Shown here piece by piece: positions 1 through 6,742 of a stretch of DNA of 16,960 nt. The position numbers and the translations under genes are program-made. This stretch comes from a bacterium (lineage in GTDB: Bacteria > Blakebacterota > Blakebacteria > Blakebacterales > Blakebacteraceae), in the NCBI GenBank assembly GCA_025774615.1, contig JALGVQ010000049.1, positions 1-16,960 on the forward strand, given 5' to 3'. Every line of letters starts with the position of its first letter. Positions within the stretch are counted from its first letter, which is position 1. A model generated the notes under the pieces. The model saw only the letters and a list, made by a program, of their open reading frames with translations, had not been told where the DNA came from and ran no database searches.

Positions 1-10
1 CGGTGCCGTG

Positions 11-2140
11 CTACCACGACCGTTCGAGTGAGATCACCCACTCGCGCGGGGGCGTGAGATTGCGCTCGATATCAGTCCAGGAATATTCGGTCAGATTACG
101 CCCTTGCACAATCAGACGCTGACCGAGGAACTCGATCGTCAGCCGCCCGTCGAGACGGTACATCGGAATCCGTCGTTCATATTGATAGATGGCGGTTCGC
201 GTGACAGCGGCACCGTAGAGACAATCGGCCGCAAGGCTCCACCAGCTGCCCACGACCTCCATGGTAACATTCCCGCTTCTCGGCCGTCGATAGGCAAGCG
301 GAACACCCGCGTCATCCTCGGCGAGAAGCCAGAGATATGAAAATCCTCCACGCAGCCACCCCGCCGGGATCGAAGCGAGTATTCCGAGTTCCACTCCTCG
401 CAGGACAGCGCTGTTGACGTTCTGGAACTGCAGGTTGCCATCCTGTCGCGCCACTCCTTCGATCATCGAGGAGTAACGGTTGTGGAAGATCGATGCCTCG
501 ATCCTCACGACCGGCAGGGGCCTCCAGCTTCCACCTATCTCACCACCCCACACGGTCTCAGGCACGAGTTCGAGATTGGGAATGACCGTGTATCCGCTGG
601 TAACCAGCGCGGCGAACATCTCGGCCACACTCGGAGCGCGGAATCCTTTTCCCGCGGTCATGCGCAGGGTCACCTCCGGAGTGGGTGTGCAAACCAGTGC
701 CGCCTTTGGACTGACCACTGCCCTGGTGGGAGTCGCTTCGGTGTCGTGGAGATCGAGTCTGCTCCCTGCGCTGAAGCGCCACGACCGGGAAAGTTCCACC
801 TCGTGCTGCAGATAACCCGCTCCCTCCCATACCCGCGGCTTGCCGTACATCGGCGACTCTATACCGGTCGTGCCCACCATCCCCCCGATGGTTACCGTCC
901 CGGTACCAAGGGACATGACCGCCTGCACGTCCACTGCGGTTTTCAGTATCCGGGCGTCATCATCATTGTCGCGGAAATGGTTCCGCCACTGCTGGCCGAA
1001 GATGTGCGGCTGAACCTGGAGGTAGGCCCCTTTGCTCAGCAGGCGGCGCCAACTCGACATGAGCATGAGTTTGGTTGAGCGTATCCAGTCACCCTGGACG
1101 ATCGCATCGACCTCATACGGCTCGTTGACCCCCTTCCATTCGATGAAGTGCCCCCGCTCCTGATGCGCAAGTATGCCGGTGGTGCTCCAGACGTCACGTC
1201 CACCCTGCGGGCCTTCCACCTTCATCATGAGATGGGTGTTATCCGCCCAGCCGTTCTGCCTGTACCCGTCGGATGTCTCATACCCTCCCGAGAGCAGGAG
1301 CCCGAGAGATCCGATCGGTCGGATCAGCGTGCCCTCCGCACCACGTGTCCATGATCTCTCTTCCTGGTAGCGGTATTCATCGAACCAGGGCTGATCCCAC
1401 GTGCCGAGCCGCAGGCGCGCATACGTCGAAGGTCCATCATGGGCTGAACGGGTCAGCACGTTCACCACACCACCCATTGCGGCGGAACCGTAGAGCGCGC
1501 TGGCGGCTCCTTTCACCACCTCCACCTGTCTTACCGCTTCGGCCGGCAGAGTGTCCCAGCGGACGTTGCCAGTATCGCCACCGAGCGCGGGTACCCCGTC
1601 GAGCAGCACCAGGACCCGCCCACCCGCTCCACGGTTGTAACCTGTTGACCCGCGTATCCCCAGCTGATCATCCATCATGGTGACGCCAGGTACGAGGGGA
1701 AGGACGGAATCGAGGCGGGGCGCAGCTCTGGCCCGCAGGTCCCGTGAGTCGAGGAACGCCACGGCCGAGGCGGCCTCCTCAACCCGCTGCTGGGATCGCG
1801 CCGCGGTCACGACCACATCCTGCAGCCGCAGTACCGTGGGGTCGAGCGCAACGTCGATCTGTTGCGATCCACCCGCCGTGACAGTGACCTCCCGCACCTC
1901 CACCTGATATCCCATGACCGAGAATGTGATCTGCTGTACCCCCTCGGGTACGTTGAGCAGGCGGTATTCACCCTCGCGACCAGTCGCCGTACCGATGAGG
2001 GTGCCGGTAACCATGATGTTCGCCATGAGGAGCGGGGCGTCTGTGGTCGCGTCGGTCACCTGGCCGAAGATGGTGCCGGATCCTCCCTGGTCAGCGGGAG
2101 AAGTAGTCTGCAGCAGACAGAGGATGAGGAGCGTATTCAT
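11..2140 (-). CDS. TonB-dependent outer-membrane receptor with N-terminal carboxypeptidase-regulatory-like domain
   Basis: Outer-membrane active-transport receptor expected to import a ligand using TonB/ExbBD energy. The ligand cannot be told from the sequence; iron chelates, cobamides and glycans are all possible. Visible parts: a short hydrophobic leader (residues 1-17) that oddly has no Arg or Lys; a CarboxypepD_reg-like domain at about 22-105 (GQVTDATTDAPL...GEYRLLNVPEG); a TonB-box-like stretch LQDVVVTA (106-113); a plug domain at about 118-231 with VLVLLDGVP and GAASALYGSAAMGGVVNVLT; then a 22-strand-type barrel ending in a C-terminal Trp, as outer-membrane proteins usually do. The FRAPSVAEMF motif and a following N-x-x-L-x-PE pattern are typical of receptor barrels. 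The length (709) suits the BtuB/CirA-like class. The start overlaps the upstream lipoprotein's stop in an ATGA, with GGAG 8 bases upstream. An in-frame TGA at 2156-2158 rules out a longer leader. It is the last gene of a four-gene minus-strand run. Confidence 0.95.
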   Translation of the reverse strand: MNTLLILCLLQTTSPADQGGSGTIFGQVTDATTDAPLLMANIMVTGTLIGTATGREGEYRLLNVPEGVQQITFSVMGYQVEVREVTVTAGGSQQIDVALDPTVLRLQDVVVTAARSQQRVEEAASAVAFLDSRDLRARAAPRLDSVLPLVPGVTMMDDQLGIRGSTGYNRGAGGRVLVLLDGVPALGGDTGNVRWDTLPAEAVRQVEVVKGAASALYGSAAMGGVVNVLTRSAHDGPSTYARLRLGTWDQPWFDEYRYQEERSWTRGAEGTLIRPIGSLGLLLSGGYETSDGYRQNGWADNTHLMMKVEGPQGGRDVWSTTGILAHQERGHFIEWKGVNEPYEVDAIVQGDWIRSTKLMLMSSWRRLLSKGAYLQVQPHIFGQQWRNHFRDNDDDARILKTAVDVQAVMSLGTGTVTIGGMVGTTGIESPMYGKPRVWEGAGYLQHEVELSRSWRFSAGSRLDLHDTEATPTRAVVSPKAALVCTPTPEVTLRMTAGKGFRAPSVAEMFAALVTSGYTVIPNLELVPETVWGGEIGGSWRPLPVVRIEASIFHNRYSSMIEGVARQDGNLQFQNVNSAVLRGVELGILASIPAGWLRGGFSYLWLLAEDDAGVPLAYRRPRSGNVTMEVVGSWWSLAADCLYGAAVTRTAIYQYERRIPMYRLDGRLTIEFLGQRLIVQGRNLTEYSWTDIERNLTPPREWVISLERSW

Positions 2141-2622
2141 CGCGACGACTCCGCATCAGGTGGCACGGGTGGTATCCGTGAGAAATCACCGATGAGGTCG
2201 ATGGTTCGCAGGGCGCCGGGGGACACCAGGACCGGTTGGGCCTCGAAAGGTCGGCCGGGATGAGAATGAAGGCCGATGATCACCCACGAGGATATATCGA
2301 AGATATTCGCTCCTTCGCGCATCCACGCGACCACCAGATACCCGTATTCACCTGCCGTGATATCCCACAGGTAGTCAAATGAAGTGCTGTCAAGTTCAGG
2401 AGCTTCGGTAAAAATGACAGGGAGATCGCTCTGATTCGAGGTGGGCTCTTCGACGAAGAGGGCGACCGCAACGACACCTGTGTCAGAGGGCCATTCACCC
2501 TGCAGGGTGACCCGCCCCCCCAGCCCGGTCGAACCCGGGCCAACCGGTTCGAGGCCATGGCCGCACCCCATGAAGAGGAGTGCGAAGAGCAGTATCCGGG
2601 GGCGGTTCAGTCTCTGTCTCGT
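2137..2622 (-). CDS. Small lipoprotein next to the TonB receptor, probable ACG start
   Basis: Function not recognised. The body has a beta-sandwich look: VTLQGEWPSD, a central repeat of hydrophobic strands, and a closing RTIDLIGDFSRIPP. The only ATG (2571) falls just before Gly-Cys and would give a protein with no leader. The open frame continues upstream and encodes RQRLNRPR then ILLFALLFMGC, a textbook lipoprotein signal with basic n-region, hydrophobic core and lipobox-like FMGC (Cys at residue 20). In this extension there is no ATG, GTG or TTG. An ACG at 2622-2620 lies 6 bases after a perfect GGAGG (2633-2629), which itself starts 3 bases beyond the stop of the upstream gene. I therefore place the start at that ACG; a CTG at 2610 is an alternative with worse spacing. 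The gene overlaps the receptor by 4 bases (ATGA), implying coupled translation. A lipoprotein paired with a TonB receptor suggests a surface-ligand or receptor-partner role, which is inference. Confidence 0.75.
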   Translation of the reverse strand, partial: TRQRLNRPRILLFALLFMGCGHGLEPVGPGSTGLGGRVTLQGEWPSDTGVVAVALFVEEPTSNQSDLPVIFTEAPELDSTSFDYLWDITAGEYGYLVVAWMREGANIFDISSWVIIGLHSHPGRPFEAQPVLVSPGALRTIDLIGDFSRIPPVPPDAESSR

Positions 2623-2628
2623 GGCGAG

Positions 2629-2633
2629 CCTCC
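2629..2633 (-). promoter_or_regulatory. Shine-Dalgarno GGAGG that decides the lipoprotein start
   Basis: A perfect GGAGG on the minus strand sits directly after the stop codon (TAA, 2639-2637) of the upstream gene and 6 bases before an in-frame ACG. No other ribosome binding site with usable spacing precedes the internal ATG at 2571, so this site points to initiation upstream of that ATG. Confidence 0.6.
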
Positions 2634-2636
2634 GAA

Positions 2637-3332
2637 TTATTTGATCGCCAGGAACGTGGAAATCTGGAATTCACTCAACAGTATATTCCTCAGCGAACGG
2701 GGCAGATTTCCTGCCAGCGTCGCGACTTTATAGCGGGCTTCAACCATAAGAAATGTGGTCTCGCTGAGTTCTGCAATCTTCCGCGCGACATTGACGTGCA
2801 TACCGAACCCCATGTGGAGAAAGGGATCACGCAGGAAGAATTCCCCTTGAGCCAGCATCGAGCCGGACCGGTCGGGGTCATGATTCAACAGGTAGAAACC
2901 AAATCCTCCTCCGAAGAGCATCTTTCGTTCATCTGTCGCATAGAGAACACCAGCCGTGAGAGAGACACCGGCCTGTACGATTTTCTCCACCGTGTGCAGT
3001 TCGTTGGTAAACGGTTCAGCCCACACTCCCGCGGTCGACGCCGTACTCACCTCGATCTCCGTCATCAGGAACCATTTCTCCCCTGTCACAGGAATGGCGT
3101 ACCCAAGGCGCGCGTGCAGCACCGGCACTGTGGCATCCAGTTCCGGCCAGGCCGCGTTCGAATAATCGCCGATATTCATGACCGTGGCACCGAATCCCAG
3201 GTGCATCTGTCCTTCTGATTGTTTGCGCTGGGAGCTGAAGCGGGGAGTGAACTGGGCCCGGACAGGTTCGGATATTCCGCCAAGAAACATGACGATCAGG
3301 AGAGTAAGAGGTATCAGGCGTCGGGCGATCAT
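2637..3332 (-). CDS. Exported, probably outer-membrane beta-barrel-like protein, unknown function
   Basis: Not assignable to a named family by eye. Residues 1-26 form a clear Sec signal peptide (MIARR, a hydrophobic core, then VRA-Q cleavage). The mature part of about 205 residues alternates polar and hydrophobic residues, is rich in Gly and aromatics (GFGATVMNIGDYS, LFGGGFGFYLLNH, MGFGMHVNVA) and ends in a strand (FQISTFLAIK). This pattern fits a small outer-membrane barrel of the OMP_b-brl type or an outer-membrane-associated beta protein. The start is well supported: AAAGGAGT lies 5 bases before the ATG. It sits between the BamE-like gene (52-base gap) and the lipoprotein gene (about 14 bases to its ACG), so it is probably co-transcribed with both and with the TonB receptor. 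A small hairpin (3351-3367) lies in its leader. Confidence 0.75.
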   Translation of the reverse strand: MIARRLIPLTLLIVMFLGGISEPVRAQFTPRFSSQRKQSEGQMHLGFGATVMNIGDYSNAAWPELDATVPVLHARLGYAIPVTGEKWFLMTEIEVSTASTAGVWAEPFTNELHTVEKIVQAGVSLTAGVLYATDERKMLFGGGFGFYLLNHDPDRSGSMLAQGEFFLRDPFLHMGFGMHVNVARKIAELSETTFLMVEARYKVATLAGNLPRSLRNILLSEFQISTFLAIK

Positions 3333-3350
3333 GCGTACTCCTTTTCAGTG

Positions 3351-3367
3351 ATCTCCATCCTGGAGAT
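3351..3367. repeat. Perfect 7-bp hairpin between BamE-like and barrel-like genes
   Basis: ATCTCCA (3351-3357) and TGGAGAT (3361-3367) are exact reverse complements around a 3-base loop. On the minus strand it lies after the stop of the BamE-like gene and ends about 10 bases before the ribosome binding site of the next gene. No T-run follows, so it is not a canonical rho-independent terminator; an mRNA processing or translation-setting hairpin is possible. Confidence 0.45.
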
Positions 3368-3384
3368 GTCATCCGGCTCGCCGG

Positions 3385-3768
3385 CTAACGATCCGGGGGA
3401 ATGGCTCCGGGCTGGATTTGCTTGTGGTCTGTCAGATTGCCTCGATCGAAACGGGATATCCATACTCCCTTGTAGTTCGTTGTATCCGAATAGAACCACA
3501 GTTCAGTCAGTTCCCCCTGCCCTCGAATGGAATCGGGGGGGCCCAGAGTTGCCCTGACCACGCCCCGGCTCATTCCCTCGACAAGGAGTTCCTGGTCCAT
3601 CGCCTCGGCCATCTGCTCTTCCCATTGACGACGTAACTCGGACTCTCTTTGTTCAGAAAAAACGTGATAGCGGCTCCAGAGTGCAAGCCCCACCGCAACG
3701 ACAGCAACACTGGCCAGTGCCACTATCACTGCACGGAGCACCTTCTTCTCTATTATCTCCAGCTTCAT
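3385..3768 (-). CDS. Membrane-anchored protein with BamE/SmpA-like domain
   Basis: Single-pass membrane protein of 127 residues. There is a short basic N-terminus (MKLEIIEKKVLR), one transmembrane helix at about 11-31, a charged helix at about 38-59 that could be coiled coil (EQRESELRRQWEEQMAEAM), then a small domain at about 62-115. The pattern GMSRGVVRATLGPPD followed by ELTELWFY matches the BamE/SmpA fold signature (G-M/T-x-x-x-V-x-x-x-LG-x-P, then W-x-Y). BamE itself is a lipoprotein of the outer-membrane assembly machine. This protein has a helix anchor instead and no lipobox, so it is a BamE-like domain protein rather than BamE. The ATG at 3768 was chosen because GAAAGG lies 10 bases upstream; an ATG at 3777 would add MQG but leaves only 1 base of spacing. 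It is the first gene of the minus-strand run. Confidence 0.75.
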   Translation of the reverse strand: MKLEIIEKKVLRAVIVALASVAVVAVGLALWSRYHVFSEQRESELRRQWEEQMAEAMDQELLVEGMSRGVVRATLGPPDSIRGQGELTELWFYSDTTNYKGVWISRFDRGNLTDHKQIQPGAIPPDR

Positions 3769-3777
3769 CCCCTGCAT

Positions 3778-3889
3778 GCCTTTCGCGCTTGATATTACGA
3801 CCTCTACACGTTAGACGTCGAGGAGCGCGTTGTCCTTGTGGCGTGTTCGTGCCACACAGGAAGATCGACCGACAGGAGGATAGCAGGTG
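3778..3889. other. Divergent intergenic region with inverted repeat
   Basis: This 112-base spacer separates two divergent transcription units. It holds an exact inverted repeat, TGTGGC (3837-3842) and GCCACA (3851-3856), with an 8-base centre. It also holds a weak minus-strand promoter candidate, TCGACG (3821-3816) and TAATAT (3797-3792) with 18-base spacing, which would give a very short leader. The plus-strand gene has AGGAGG at 3874-3879. No convincing plus-strand -10/-35 pair was found. Confidence 0.35.
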
Positions 3890-4669
3890 ATGCGGACAGA
3901 ATCATTCACCCCGATCAGATACCGGGTGCTCAATCGGATCCCCGGTGCCGTTCCGGGACTCACCCTCCTGATCCTCCTTGCACCCCTCCAGTACGGATCG
4001 ATCCCGATAGATACCGATCTCATCCCGACCGGATCATGGACCTATCGGGTCACGATCGACGGGAACCACGTCGGGGAGTTCACGAGCGACATCCGGCGTA
4101 CAGACGGTCAGATAGTATCTACCGGCGACCTGACCGGATCATTCATCCAACGGGGAAGTGTGACGGTTCTGGAAGAAAGTCTGCAGCCTGTCAGATCATC
4201 GACCTTCCTCTACAAACCGGGTGAGGGCTCAACGACCGCGCGTCTCAGGTACAGCAGCTCAGGAGACAGCCTCACGGTCAAAGGGAATGTGACGTGGGGG
4301 GGGCTCGCCCGTCCACCCGCTCCGGTTGACATCGATCGCACGATCCCGTCCGACGCGCTCTTCGACAACCAGTCGCTCGACATCCTCCTCGCCTCCCTTC
4401 ATCTGGAAGAGGGCAGCGCATGGCGGGTCAATATCTTCGAACCGACTTCATGGGACCGAACGATCCCGGTCACCATCGATATCAGGGGCGCGACCCGGAT
4501 TACGACACCGGCGGGCCAATTTGATGTCTGGAGGGTTGAGGTCCGCGGGTTCAGCGATCGCATTGAATACTTCTTCGACCGGGAAACCCGGGTTCTGATA
4601 GCCCAGTATGTACATGGACAGGAACTGAGACTCGAACTGGTGAGTGAGCCGGAGCCCGGTAGAGACTGA
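3890..4669 (+). CDS. Exported DUF3108-like protein
   Basis: Extracytoplasmic protein of unknown function resembling the DUF3108 family. A hydrophobic segment at about 20-34 after a basic N-terminus acts as a signal peptide or anchor. The mature part is all-beta in style. It begins LIPTGSWTYRVTIDGNHVGEFTSD, close to the DUF3108 opening (G-E-x-x-x-Y-x-V-x-x-x-G-x-x-x-G), and later has ITTPAGQFDVWRVEV followed by a tyrosine/phenylalanine-rich strand and RVLIAQYVHG. That matches the family's 'T-P-A-G-x-F-x-x-x-x-V' and closing 'fd-x-e-x-R-x-l' parts. Family members are exported, and some are found in polysaccharide or outer-membrane loci. The ATG at 3890 follows AGGAGG with 10 bases; a GTG at 3887 with 7-base spacing would add one residue. 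It is a lone gene, convergent with the channel gene 22 bases downstream. An 8-G run (4296-4303) lies inside it. Confidence 0.8.
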   Translation: MRTESFTPIRYRVLNRIPGAVPGLTLLILLAPLQYGSIPIDTDLIPTGSWTYRVTIDGNHVGEFTSDIRRTDGQIVSTGDLTGSFIQRGSVTVLEESLQPVRSSTFLYKPGEGSTTARLRYSSSGDSLTVKGNVTWGGLARPPAPVDIDRTIPSDALFDNQSLDILLASLHLEEGSAWRVNIFEPTSWDRTIPVTIDIRGATRITTPAGQFDVWRVEVRGFSDRIEYFFDRETRVLIAQYVHGQELRLELVSEPEPGRD

Positions 4670-4691
4670 AGAGGCAGACCCGGGATCACGA

Positions 4692-5693
4692 TCAGGCGGA
4701 CGCGCACACCTCATCGAGTTCCCGCAGGTTCCCGGGCTCACCGATGGCGATAAGGATGTCTCCCCCCTCGATCAGAAGGTCGGGGGGCGGATTGAGGGTC
4801 ATCGTTCCATCGGTCTTCTTCACCGTAATGACCATCAGACCGTATCTGCTCCGGATCTCTGAATCTCTCAGCATGACCCCGGCGAGCCGGCTTCCCTCCT
4901 CGACTCTGATCTCCTCCATGGTGAGATCCAGATGGTCACGGTGAGTGGCGAGTTCGATGAAATCGACGAAGGCTGGTCTCAGGATGGAATGTGCCAGACG
5001 CATCGCCCCGAGACGATAGGGATCAACGACCTTGTCGGCCCCTGCCAGAAGCAGTTTCCCTTCACTCCTCTCGTCATAGGCGCGAGCCATGATGAAGAGG
5101 TCTGGATTCATTCCCCGCGCGGTCAGTGTTATGAAGAGGTTGTCAGCATCCGAGGCAACAGCGCTGATCAGTCCTTTCGCGCTCTTGATATTGGCGGCTT
5201 CCAGCACGTTCTCGGTCGTGGCGTCCCCCTCCACGAAGAGGTGGTCGGATGTCATCAAACGCTGTAGCGCATCACTCTCCTGTTCTACAACGACGGCAGG
5301 AACCTTTTCCTGTGCGAGCTGTCCGGCCAGCACACTTCCCATCCTGCCATAGCCACAGATGATATAGTGGTCTTTGAGTTTCTCTATCTGCCGTTTCACG
5401 TAACGCCTCCCGAAGATCTTGCGGATCTGTCCTTCAACCACGATCCCGCCGATCATGTAGATCGAAAAGGTAACCGCCCCTACTCCGAAAGTGATAAGGA
5501 TGATCGTGAATGCCTGCCCCTTGTGACTCAGGGGTACGACCTCCCGGTACCCTATCGACGCGAGGGTGATGACCGTCATATAAAGCGCATCGAGAAAATT
5601 CGCCCCCTCGATGACCATGTAACCTACCGTCCCTCCCACCAGCGGCAGGAGGATCAGCAGGAGGAGGAGAATGAGTTTCCGGACGGGGCTCAT
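4692..5693 (-). CDS. Potassium-channel-like protein with RCK (TrkA-N/TrkA-C) domains
   Basis: Inner-membrane two-helix ion-channel subunit fused to a cytosolic ligand-sensing module, expected to assemble as a tetramer. Helix 1 is at about 6-27, a pore helix at about 32-45, and helix 2 at about 60-88. A TrkA-N Rossmann domain starts at HYIICGYGRMGSVLAGQL (109-126, GxGxxG with an acidic strand end at VVVE) and runs to about 225. A TrkA-C domain spans about 253-333 (EIRVEEGSRLAGVMLRDSEIR, then GGDILIAIG). The architecture and 333-residue length match bacterial Kch/MthK-like channels. The filter is unusual: where TVGYG(D) is expected the sequence reads S46-I-G-Y-R50-E51, so the last filter glycine is arginine. 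Potassium selectivity is therefore inference from family only. Its start overlaps the upstream gene's stop by 4 bases (ATGA). It is the last gene of a three-gene unit. Confidence 0.9.
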   Translation of the reverse strand: MSPVRKLILLLLLILLPLVGGTVGYMVIEGANFLDALYMTVITLASIGYREVVPLSHKGQAFTIILITFGVGAVTFSIYMIGGIVVEGQIRKIFGRRYVKRQIEKLKDHYIICGYGRMGSVLAGQLAQEKVPAVVVEQESDALQRLMTSDHLFVEGDATTENVLEAANIKSAKGLISAVASDADNLFITLTARGMNPDLFIMARAYDERSEGKLLLAGADKVVDPYRLGAMRLAHSILRPAFVDFIELATHRDHLDLTMEEIRVEEGSRLAGVMLRDSEIRSRYGLMVITVKKTDGTMTLNPPPDLLIEGGDILIAIGEPGNLRELDEVCASA

Positions 5694-6181
5694 TCAGGGA
5701 ATTCCGTTTTCCCGTCGGTATCCGATGTTCCGGAGTCGGCAATCATGATCTCTTCATCAGCGCGGATCCTGCCCACCGGGTAACGCTGATCGAGAACCAG
5801 CGCCAGGGGCAGCAGGAAGATCACCACCACGATGCCCCATATCAGGTTCATCACTGTCTGCCGCCAGATCGTCTGACTCATGAAATATGAGATCCGGAGT
5901 CTCTCCAGGTGGTCCATGGTCGCACGGTACTTCCGACGGAATTCGACCGCGTCGATCGTCTGGACACCGAGGGCATCGAAGGTGTCGATCATGGCCCTCA
6001 TGCTGGAAAGCATCTCGATCTCACCCTCCAGGCGCATGTCCTCAGCCGAGAGTCCCTGTCCCACTTCTTCCGGAGTGTCGATCTGGTTCAGGACGAGCTT
6101 CTGGCCGTACTCGTTGCTGGTATAATTGATGGCCAGGAAACCGAGCAGTGCCACGGCCAGCGCAGCCAGGCGGAAGCGCAT
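5690..6181 (-). CDS. Two-helix membrane protein, channel operon partner, unknown function
   Basis: Not recognised. The 163 residues start with an uncleaved-looking hydrophobic helix (about 5-20) and have a second helix at about 110-130 (LIWGIVVVIFLLPLALVL). Between them lies a charged, probably helical segment of about 85 residues rich in Glu, Arg, Met and Leu (GEIEMLSSMRAMIDTF, FRRKYRATMDHLERLR). The C-terminal tail is short and acidic. With both ends inside, the middle segment would be periplasmic. The start is supported by GGAGG 6 bases upstream. It overlaps the lipoprotein gene by 1 base and the channel gene by 4 bases, so the three are very probably translated together. A role as an accessory subunit or sensor for the channel is inference from this context. 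Confidence 0.75.
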   Translation of the reverse strand: MRFRLAALAVALLGFLAINYTSNEYGQKLVLNQIDTPEEVGQGLSAEDMRLEGEIEMLSSMRAMIDTFDALGVQTIDAVEFRRKYRATMDHLERLRISYFMSQTIWRQTVMNLIWGIVVVIFLLPLALVLDQRYPVGRIRADEEIMIADSGTSDTDGKTEFPE

Positions 6182-6591
6182 CAGGCCCCTCCCTTCAGGA
6201 GTTCAACGACATCGGCCTTGACGGTCTGATAGGCGGGTTCAGTCGGGTATGTCCTTTGTGTAAGGGAAATCCCATCCGTCCTTATCTCGATAAGACCGAA
6301 AGATCCGTCCTCCAGACGATCGAGGTAATAATTGTACTGATGCACACCATCCTTGAGGATCACGAACTGATATCGACGGTTATTGGTACCCGACAGTTCG
6401 ATCATGAACGACCGCACCTCAAGATCGAGTTCATTGATCATGAATGTCTCGGTACGCATCTCACTCGAGACCGCCATTGCACTGCCGGGAGGAAGACCGG
6501 GAGCGTCCCAGACACGTTTGACACAACCGGACATCGACACTCCGGACACGAGAACGGCCGGGATGAGTGCCGGAAAAATCAGACGGCGCAT
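6181..6591 (-). CDS. Small lipoprotein heading the channel operon
   Basis: Lipoprotein of 136 residues with no recognised family. The signal is MRRLIFPALIPAVLVSGVSMSGC, with Arg2-Arg3, a hydrophobic core and a SMSGC lipobox giving lipidated Cys23. The mature domain is of alternating beta type (ETFMINELDLEVRSFMIELS, RYQFVILKDGVHQYNYYLDR) and closes with a helix (VKADVVELLKGG). The start at 6591 is preferred over the ATG at 6636. AAGGAGG lies 6 bases before 6591, the lipoprotein signal begins there, and the longer frame would run through a hairpin. It is the first gene of the lipoprotein / two-helix / channel unit, whose joints are 1-base and 4-base overlaps. Confidence 0.8.
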   Translation of the reverse strand: MRRLIFPALIPAVLVSGVSMSGCVKRVWDAPGLPPGSAMAVSSEMRTETFMINELDLEVRSFMIELSGTNNRRYQFVILKDGVHQYNYYLDRLEDGSFGLIEIRTDGISLTQRTYPTEPAYQTVKADVVELLKGGA

Positions 6592-6611
6592 TGATACCCT
6601 CCTTGCCGGAT

Positions 6612-6628
6612 CATCCCCTGCGGGGATG
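6612..6628. repeat. Perfect GC-rich 7-bp hairpin in the leader of the lipoprotein gene
   Basis: CATCCCC (6612-6618) and GGGGATG (6622-6628) pair exactly around a 3-base loop, with a possible extra T-G pair. On the minus strand it ends about 8 bases before the AAGGAGG ribosome binding site of the lipoprotein gene. No T-run follows on either strand. A stabilising or translation-affecting leader hairpin is the simplest reading. Confidence 0.5.
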
Positions 6629-6664
6629 GCACACACTCAAAAGAAAAGGGAGTATGACGACATC

Positions 6665-6693
6665 AGTCTCCCCACCCCGCCTTCTACTGTCAA
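6665..6693 (-). promoter_or_regulatory. Candidate promoter for the lipoprotein/channel operon
   Basis: On the minus strand a perfect TTGACA (6693-6688) is followed after 17 bases by GAGACT (6670-6665), a weak -10 with 3 of 6 consensus bases. It lies about 75 bases upstream of the start codon and points away from the bioY promoter's TTGACA, as expected for divergent promoters. Confidence 0.25.
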
Positions 6694-6712
6694 GTTCGCC
6701 GCCGCGATGTCG

Positions 6713-6742
6713 TTGACACCCCCGAGTATGAAAATGTAGGTT
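6713..6742 (+). promoter_or_regulatory. Candidate bioY promoter
   Basis: A perfect TTGACA (6713-6718) and TAGGTT (6737-6742; TA...T only) are separated by 18 bases. Transcription would start near 6749-6750, about 33 bases before the bioY ATG. The -10 lies inside the left arm of the possible BirA site at 6734-6766, which would suit repression by operator occlusion. Confidence 0.35.

Noticed and set aside
482-1078. Plus-strand open frame of 198 codons opposite the TonB receptor
   Set aside because: The receptor's barrel coding is unambiguous on the minus strand; the opposite frame has low-complexity, non-protein-like composition.
6592-6636. Longer start (6636) for the channel-operon lipoprotein
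   Set aside because: The extra residues carry no signal-like features, overlap a hairpin and lack a ribosome binding site, while the ATG at 6591 has AAGGAGG at ideal spacing.
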